The translations under genes were made by a program, and so were the position numbers. From the NCBI GenBank assembly GCA_041609995.1, contig JBFIPU010000053.1:1-17632 (forward strand): a DNA stretch of 17,632 nt, written 5' to 3'. A model generated the notes under the pieces. That model did no database searches. It worked only from the letters and a program-made list of their open reading frames with translations, and was not told the DNA's origin. How positions within the stretch are numbered: the stretch's first letter is position 1; each line of letters starts with the position of its first letter. Source of the stretch: JABDOU01 sp041609995 (GTDB lineage Bacteria; Actinomycetota; Acidimicrobiia; Spongiisociales; SHLN01). Below, in pieces: positions 13,973 to 17,632 of this stretch.

Positions 13973-14340
13973 CGCTGCCGGTGGATCCGGCCGAATTCGA
14001 GCTCGTGGTTCCGGCTACACCTTCCTCGCTGTTCTATGTGCGGTTGTTTGCGGGTGCCGTTGCACGTGCCGTGCGTCCAGGGGGTTCGGCCTCCGAGCGC
14101 TGGATCGAAGAGCTCAAGCTGCTCTTGACCGAGGCCGCCTCCTTCGCCTTGGATGGCACGGATGACACGGTCACCGTCGGGTTCGACTCCTTCGATGATC
14201 GCCTGCGGTGTCGGATCCATCCGGTCGCTTCGTTTGAGGCCTCAGGCCTCGTACCGGACCCGTTTGACCTCGTGGTGACGCTCGCCCCCGATGCCCGAAT
14301 CGACGGTGGGCAGCTGGTGATGTCGGTCCCGGTCGCCTGA
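13969..14340 (+). CDS. Degenerate RsbW-type anti-sigma homologue next to the sigma gene
   Basis: A 123-residue protein at the position of rsbW in the rsbV-rsbW-sigB order. GTG 13969 overlaps the STAS stop by 4 nt. The N-terminal part fits RsbW: FELVVPATPSSLFYVRLFAGAVARAV and then RWIEELKLLLTEAASFALD, the N-box helix. E55 is present, but the Asn four residues later is F59, and no DxGxG or GxGL motifs appear downstream (EASGLVPDPFDLVV has no equivalent). It is therefore probably unable to use ATP as SpoIIAB does. Likely role: it binds the sigma factor or STAS protein and holds it without phosphorylation, or it is a structural partner of the intact kinase at 15065-15583. The fold assignment is from pattern only. 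Confidence 0.72.
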   Translation: MTLPVDPAEFELVVPATPSSLFYVRLFAGAVARAVRPGGSASERWIEELKLLLTEAASFALDGTDDTVTVGFDSFDDRLRCRIHPVASFEASGLVPDPFDLVVTLAPDARIDGGQLVMSVPVA

Positions 14341-14341
14341 C

Positions 14342-15049
14342 ATGTCGGACGACTCTGCCCGCACGCTCGAGCAGCGAAATGCGCTCGTGAATGAGCACCT
14401 CGGCCTGGCGCGCGGACTGGCCAACAGATTCCGGGGACGGGGCGAGGACATCGACGATCTCCAGCAAGTCGCCATGTATGGTCTTATCCAGGCGGCCGAG
14501 CGGTTTGATGCAGACCATGGCAGCCGGTTCGAGAGTTTTGCAGCCGCCACGATTGTTGGGGAGCTGAAGCGCCACCTGAGGGACAAGGCGTGGACTGTCC
14601 GGGTTCCGCGAGGGCTCAAGGAGTCCAGTCGAAGGGTGGCCCGCACCGTCGATGAGTTGCAGCAGCGTCTGATGCGTTCCCCCACAACGGCCGAAGTGGC
14701 CGCCGAACTCGACATCCCCGAAGAGGAGGTCCTGGAAGCTCTCCAGGTCGGCTCCGCGTATGCCCCCACGTCGCTCGACCGTCCGACGGGCTCGGGTGAC
14801 GACGAGGGTGCCGAGTTGATCTCTTTACTCGGAAGCGAAGATGAGCTGTTGGAGATGACCGACCGTTGGGCCGACGCGGCAGCTGCGTTGGAGGCCCTCG
14901 ATGAACGCAGCCGTCACATTCTCTACCTGCGCTTTTTTTCCGGCCAGACCCAGTCGGAGATCGCCGAAGCTCTCGGGATATCTCAGATGCATGTGTCGCG
15001 TCTGCTCAAGAAAGCCTTGGACGAAGTACGAGCGGCTGCTGTCAGCTGA
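14342..15049 (+). CDS. RNA polymerase sigma factor, SigB/SigF/WhiG group
   Basis: A 235-residue sigma-70 family protein of the group 3 type (no region 1, normal length). Region 2 spans ~14-84: NEHLGLARGLANRF, the core-binding DIDDLQQVAMYGLIQAAERFD, and a region 2.4 segment around FESFAAATIVGELKRHLRD. Region 3 is ~88-165 (RVPRGLKESSRRVARTVDEL), and region 4 is ~180-230 with the helix-turn-helix GQTQSEIAEALGISQMHVSRLLKKAL. ATG 14342 follows the preceding stop by one base. The arrangement STAS-RsbW-like-sigma is that of rsbV-rsbW-sigB, and four SigB/SigF-type promoters occur within the window upstream of stress genes. It is therefore very probably the general-stress sigma factor, held by an anti-sigma factor and released by the STAS protein. 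Confidence 0.93.
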   Translation: MSDDSARTLEQRNALVNEHLGLARGLANRFRGRGEDIDDLQQVAMYGLIQAAERFDADHGSRFESFAAATIVGELKRHLRDKAWTVRVPRGLKESSRRVARTVDELQQRLMRSPTTAEVAAELDIPEEEVLEALQVGSAYAPTSLDRPTGSGDDEGAELISLLGSEDELLEMTDRWADAAAALEALDERSRHILYLRFFSGQTQSEIAEALGISQMHVSRLLKKALDEVRAAAVS

Positions 15050-15064
15050 TTTCGATCACTTCGT

Positions 15065-15583
15065 TTAGTTGTCGTCGGGTGAGGCCGGCTCGATCTCGAA
15101 CCACACGTTGGTGCGATCCTCTGTTGTCTCGACCCCCCATCGCGACGACAGCGTTTCGACAAGATTCAGGCCCCAGCTGCCCACCGAGTGCTCTCGCTGT
15201 TGGCCACTGCCAGACCAACCGGCTGGATCTAACGTGCCGCCCCTGTCTGTAACTTGGATTCGATAGGCCCCGGGGCGGGTTGCCCCAATCGTGAGCTCGG
15301 TGCTCCCGCGTCCGTGGGCGACGGCGTTGGTGACCAGCTCGCTCGCCATGAGTTGGGCCTCGGTTGTGGTCCGGTCGTCGACACCGTGCAGCATGCAGTA
15401 GGTCCCGACGTACGCCCGGGCAAATGAAGGGCCGGATCGGCCTCTGGGGAGGCGAATCGTTACTTCGGGTTGCCCGGCGGAGCGAACCCGGTTGATTGCT
15501 CCAACCGCAGTCGCAAGGCGGTGGGCGCCACGACTCTCCTCCGACCGGCGCCTAGACCGCTCCCCACTTCGTAAGGCGCTCAT
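15065..15583 (-). CDS. RsbW-type anti-sigma factor/serine kinase with intact GHKL motifs
   Basis: A 172-residue protein counted from ATG 15583, chosen over an ATG at 15604 because CAGGGA precedes it. The first ~35 residues are basic and look disordered. An HATPase_c_2 domain then spans ~40-165: N-box MASELVTNAVAHG with E82 and N86, G1 box VTDRGGTLD (D113, G115), and a G2 box VGSWGLNLVETL (~134-145). Unlike the two small homologues here, all ATP-site motifs are recognisable. Family role: binds the sigma factor and phosphorylates the STAS antagonist. The gene overlaps the DUF2383-type gene by 32 nt and would be expressed from that gene's SigB-type promoter, which makes a negative-feedback loop. 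It converges with the sigma gene, with only 15 bp between the stops. Confidence 0.82.
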   Translation of the reverse strand: MSALRSGERSRRRSEESRGAHRLATAVGAINRVRSAGQPEVTIRLPRGRSGPSFARAYVGTYCMLHGVDDRTTTEAQLMASELVTNAVAHGRGSTELTIGATRPGAYRIQVTDRGGTLDPAGWSGSGQQREHSVGSWGLNLVETLSSRWGVETTEDRTNVWFEIEPASPDDN

Positions 15584-16028
15584 GGATTTCCCTGACTTGG
15601 TCATACTGACGTTGGATCACGGTGCGGGCATCATCGGGCAGGCCCGTCGAGAGGGCGGCTTCATAGGCCTCCATGGCGGCCTCCTCGCCGTTGATGGCGG
15701 ACTCGATCACCGCCTCGTCGTCGCCGGTGATGGCGTTTTTGGCTGTCATCCACGCCCGATGTACGGCGCCCCGGGCAGTGCCGGGATCCTCCTCATCGGC
15801 TCCAAAATCGACGGCAAGGTTGTGCAGCTCAGCCAGAAATTCTTTTCGTTCGTTCGACCAAAGCTCGAATAACGCCTGGGCGACCTCGTCTTCAACCAGC
15901 TCGGCTGACTTGGCCAGGCCTTCGACCCCGTCGGAGACGTGATCGATCAGGTTCCTGACGGCTCCACGAGCCGACGGGTCAACGGCGGGGGCAGGCACTG
16001 CAGGTGGCGCCCCGGTCATCCGATCCAT
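15552..16028 (-). CDS. DUF2383/PA2169-type four-helix-bundle protein, SigB-promoted
   Basis: A 158-residue protein from ATG 16028, preceded by the strong ribosome-binding site AAAGGAG. The region before it is non-coding, although an upstream in-frame ATG opens at 16082. An N-terminal Pro/Ala-rich stretch (~6-18) precedes an all-helical body. ELVEDEVAQALFELWSNERKEFLAELHN (~43-70), AVHRAWMTAKNAITGDDEAVIESAINGEEAAMEAYEAAL (~88-126) and the closing ARTVIQRQYDQVREIHERLTKW resemble the DUF2383/PA2169 ferritin-like bundle family found in stress-gene clusters. Metal ligands of true ferritins are not clearly conserved, so iron storage is not claimed. Its promoter is SigB/SigF-type, and the RsbW-type kinase gene starts inside its 3' end. 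Confidence 0.75.
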   Translation of the reverse strand: MDRMTGAPPAVPAPAVDPSARGAVRNLIDHVSDGVEGLAKSAELVEDEVAQALFELWSNERKEFLAELHNLAVDFGADEEDPGTARGAVHRAWMTAKNAITGDDEAVIESAINGEEAAMEAYEAALSTGLPDDARTVIQRQYDQVREIHERLTKWGAV

Positions 16029-16074
16029 GTGTTCTCCTTTCCGATGGTTACGGACTGGTGGTTCAACTCCGCAT

Positions 16075-16100
16075 CTACCCACTAGGTGCGGGGATCAAAC
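16075..16100 (-). promoter_or_regulatory. SigB/SigF-type promoter of the DUF2383-kinase operon
   Basis: On the minus strand GTTTGA (16100-16095), a 14-nt spacer and GGGTAG (16080-16075) match the SigB/SigF pattern. The -35 includes the TGA stop of the upstream 17M-like gene. Expected start about 16068, leaving about 40 nt of leader with AAAGGAG before ATG 16028. Confidence 0.72.
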
Positions 16101-16670
16101 CTCGGGAGTGATGTCGTTCGTATCGACGAAACGATTGATCGCCAAGGGGCCGGCGTTCATCATGACGTGTTCTGCCCGTTCGACGTCTTCGGGGTCATCG
16201 CTGTGGACTCCGACGGCGAAGTTCCCAGAGCGGACGGCCTCGAAGGTGTGCTCCCAGGCGTCGGCAAGCGCGATCTTGTTCGCGGCACCCACAATTGCTC
16301 CCGCGGTGCCTCCCAAGACCGCCCAGAGGCCACCGGCGATGACCGGCCCGACACCGGGAATGGCCAAAACTGTGGCCGTAGCGGCTCCTAGGCCGGCGCC
16401 GATGACGGCACCGGCCGCCGACCCTTTGGCGGCCGACGTGGCCGGGTCGTCTTCGGCCGCTGGATCCACATCATCCCCGGGCGCCGGACGATACGCACCC
16501 AGCAAAGAGATGTTGGTTCCTTCAATCCGGTGTTTTCCGAGCGACTCGATGAGGGTGCGGGCCTGATCGAGGTCGGCGACAGCGGCCACCACGTTGTGGC
16601 GAGCCCGAACATCTTCTAGTTTCGTGATCGGTTCTCCCGGGTGGTCGTCTCGGACGGTTGTGTTGCTCAT
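16095..16670 (-). CDS. General-stress-protein-17M-like (YflT domain) protein with a glycine-zipper membrane segment
   Basis: A 191-residue protein from ATG 16670, with AAAGGAACG just upstream (an upstream in-frame ATG at 16715 lies inside dps and adds no domain). Residues ~22-58 resemble the N-terminal fold of the heat-induced stress protein YflT/17M family: ARHNVVAAVADLDQARTLIESLGKHRIEGTNISLLG. An acidic linker (~64-80) follows, then a Gly/Ala-rich hydrophobic stretch (~84-130) with repeated GxxxG spacing typical of glycine zippers that insert in membranes. The last third (~135-191) repeats the same kind of strand (NFAVGVHSDDPEDVERAEHVM). Role unknown, probably stress-induced. It lies 28 nt after dps and should be transcribed with it from the promoter at 17490-17465. 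Confidence 0.78.
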   Translation of the reverse strand: MSNTTVRDDHPGEPITKLEDVRARHNVVAAVADLDQARTLIESLGKHRIEGTNISLLGAYRPAPGDDVDPAAEDDPATSAAKGSAAGAVIGAGLGAATATVLAIPGVGPVIAGGLWAVLGGTAGAIVGAANKIALADAWEHTFEAVRSGNFAVGVHSDDPEDVERAEHVMMNAGPLAINRFVDTNDITPEV

Positions 16671-16698
16671 GATCGTTCCTTTCCTGATGAGGTCGCTG

Positions 16699-17307
16699 CT
16701 ACTGGAGGGGATCACCGGTGGCCGCGTTGGCAGCCGCGTCCAACTCGGTCTCCGCGTCGCCGCTCATCAGGTTGCCCGACGTGTTTTGAACATGGGCCCG
16801 GACGAACCACTGGTAGAGCTCGAGCTGTCCGATCTGTCCGATCAGCAGGTCCTCGGTCACGGGATCGAGATCGCCTGCCAGCTTCACGGCTGAACGGTGA
16901 TCGCCGATCACACCGTCGTAGACCTTGTCGAGTGCACCGAGGTGGGCGGGCACGACGGCCCGTCCGATCGAGTAGTCGTCCCACTCCCGCTCGCGGGTGA
17001 TGTGGCCCGGCAGTGCGTTGGGGATGCCGCCCAACGTCGCAATCCGTTCGGCAACGGCATCGGCCATCGAGCGAACCGCCTCCACGTGATCGTCGAGCAT
17101 CTCGTGCACGGCCATGAATCCTGGCCCGACCAGGTTCCAATGAATGTGTTTCAGCGTGAGGCCGAGGTCTACCAGGCCGATCAGGCGGGCCTGGAGCGCC
17201 TCGATCAAATCGGACGCCGAATCGGCTGACAGCCCCGGGGGGTTGAACCCGGGCTGGGATGGGGTCTCGATTTCGTCCGCGGCAGCGTTTTCTGTCGTGG
17301 TCGTCAT
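16699..17307 (-). CDS. dps: Dps family DNA-protection/ferritin-like protein
   Basis: A 202-residue Dps protein, slightly long because of a disordered N-terminus (1-28). All ferroxidase residues fit the Dps spacing: H56 in KHIHWNLVG, H68, D72, D83 and E87 (H to H 12, then +16, +27 and +31 from the first). The HWNLVGPGFMAVHEMLDDHVEAV signature is plain. Known role: a 12-subunit shell oxidises Fe(II) with peroxide and, in some members, binds DNA; the N-terminal tail here is acidic rather than lysine-rich, so DNA binding through it is doubtful. ATG 17307 has GAAAGGA about 9 nt upstream. A SigB/SigF-type promoter lies 158 nt upstream, with a long leader. Transcribed with the 17M-like gene that follows. 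Confidence 0.93.
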   Translation of the reverse strand: MTTTTENAAADEIETPSQPGFNPPGLSADSASDLIEALQARLIGLVDLGLTLKHIHWNLVGPGFMAVHEMLDDHVEAVRSMADAVAERIATLGGIPNALPGHITREREWDDYSIGRAVVPAHLGALDKVYDGVIGDHRSAVKLAGDLDPVTEDLLIGQIGQLELYQWFVRAHVQNTSGNLMSGDAETELDAAANAATGDPLQ

Positions 17308-17435
17308 GTCACGAATCCTTTCGTGTTCTGCTTGGCCCTTGACGTGGGCGTGAGCTCTGAAAACATGCCCCGGCCGGGTCCCGTTTCCGTCTCCGCCCAG
17401 ACGGGCCGAGACGGTTGGAGTGCGTCTGACCGTCC

Positions 17436-17457
17436 AGAACTCACATATGAATGTTCT
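17436..17457. promoter_or_regulatory. Imperfect palindrome AGAAC-N12-GTTCT at the start of the dps transcript
   Basis: Perfect 5-bp arms AGAAC (17436-17440) and GTTCT (17453-17457) flank a symmetric CATATG centre (17444-17449); 16 of 22 positions pair. It begins right at the expected SigB-type start. It could be an operator or a 5' hairpin in the leader. It is not a match to a LexA box, whose arms are only 4 nt apart. Confidence 0.4.
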
Positions 17458-17464
17458 GATCTGG

Positions 17465-17490
17465 TTACCCGCACCACGTGTACTTGAAAC
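17465..17490 (-). promoter_or_regulatory. SigB/SigF-type promoter of the dps operon
   Basis: On the minus strand GTTTCA (17490-17485), a 14-nt spacer and GGGTAA (17470-17465) match the pattern found at three other stress genes in the window. Transcription would start near 17458 and leave a leader of about 150 nt before ATG 17307. Confidence 0.75.
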
Positions 17491-17516
17491 GTGTCTATTG
17501 ATGCGTGCTTACTTGT

Positions 17517-17534
17517 GCGCCCCCTTCGGGGCGC
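17517..17534. terminator. GC-rich hairpin, possible terminator or structured RNA element
   Basis: GCGCCCC (17517-17523) pairs perfectly with GGGGCGC (17528-17534) around a CTTC loop: 7 G-C pairs. No T-run follows on either strand, so termination is uncertain. It may end a transcript entering from the right, just upstream of the dps promoter. Confidence 0.35.
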
Positions 17535-17586
17535 CAGGGTCAGGTCCTCTCGGCTTGCGGTGACGCGTACGCGGCGGCTGGTGCTG

Positions 17587-17609
17587 GAGAGTCACTGGCG
17601 AGTGATCTC
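17587..17609. other. Hairpin near the right edge
   Basis: TCACT-GGCG-AGTGA forms a 5-bp stem and tetraloop, extended by GAGA/TCTC outside with one bulged G, so about 9 pairs in all. No T-run follows. The function is unknown and depends on what lies beyond the edge. Confidence 0.3.
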
Positions 17610-17632
17610 TGTTGCTGCGGGGCCGCGATTTC

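Larger units (their letters stand above)
17308..17632. other. Non-coding region upstream of dps, running to the right edge
   Basis: About 325 bp without a convincing gene. It contains the dps leader with its ribosome-binding site, a small AGACG/CGTCT inverted repeat (about 17409-17427), the AGAAC-N12-GTTCT palindrome, the SigB-type promoter and two hairpins further right. I found no tRNA or recognisable small RNA. Confidence 0.55.

Noticed and set aside
17436..17457. LexA/SOS box.
   Set aside because: The arms GAAC and GTTC are too far apart (14 nt instead of 4).

Overview
The window is a gene-dense, high-GC stretch of a bacterial chromosome, most likely from an actinobacterium and perhaps an uncultured Acidimicrobiia-type lineage. 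The supports are GC-rich codon use, frequent GTG starts, an LprG-type lipoprotein followed by an MFS pump, many leaderless promoters of the TANNNT type, and a SigB/SigF regulatory module rich in anti-sigma homologues. The lineage is an inference. I see no rRNA, tRNA, CRISPR array, insertion sequence or prophage.

Left part (1-9754). A secreted modular protein runs off the left edge on the minus strand: a glucose/sorbosone dehydrogenase-type propeller, a PKD domain, an Ig-like domain and a CBM60-like xylan-binding module. A long open frame lies antisense to it and is a shadow. Next come a degenerate NERD-like protein (+), a two-gene minus-strand operon of an LprG/LppX-type lipoprotein and a 14-TM MFS transporter, an alpha/beta hydrolase (+), a coupled pair of a LysM protein and a single-pass membrane protein (+), a methyltransferase-like protein (+) and a DUF2254 membrane protein (+).

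Right part (9763-17307). This is a general-stress sigma module. It holds a GHKL ATPase fused to a cysteine-containing C-terminal domain, a four-TM membrane protein, a PAS-GAF-PP2C phosphatase (RsbU-like), a small degenerate RsbW homologue, a tight STAS / degenerate RsbW / sigma operon (the rsbV-rsbW-sigB order), an intact RsbW-type kinase translationally coupled to a DUF2383-type helical-bundle protein, a general-stress-protein-17M-like glycine-zipper protein, and Dps.

The main result is a local regulon. Four sites matching the SigB/SigF promoter pattern GTTTNN-N13/14-GGGTAN were read directly from the sequence. They lie upstream of DUF2254 (8458-8482), the four-TM protein (11459-11434), the DUF2383-kinase operon (16100-16075) and the Dps-17M operon (17490-17465). 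The sigma factor encoded here is therefore probably the regulator of its own neighbours, including its antagonist kinase (negative feedback). Two of the four sites end exactly 9 nt before the start codon, which implies leaderless stress mRNAs. The anti-sigma homologue beside the sigma gene lacks the GHKL ATP-binding motifs, so binding and kinase roles may be split between separate proteins. The STAS operon and the divergent small RsbW homologue appear to start from -10 boxes that overlap on opposite strands.
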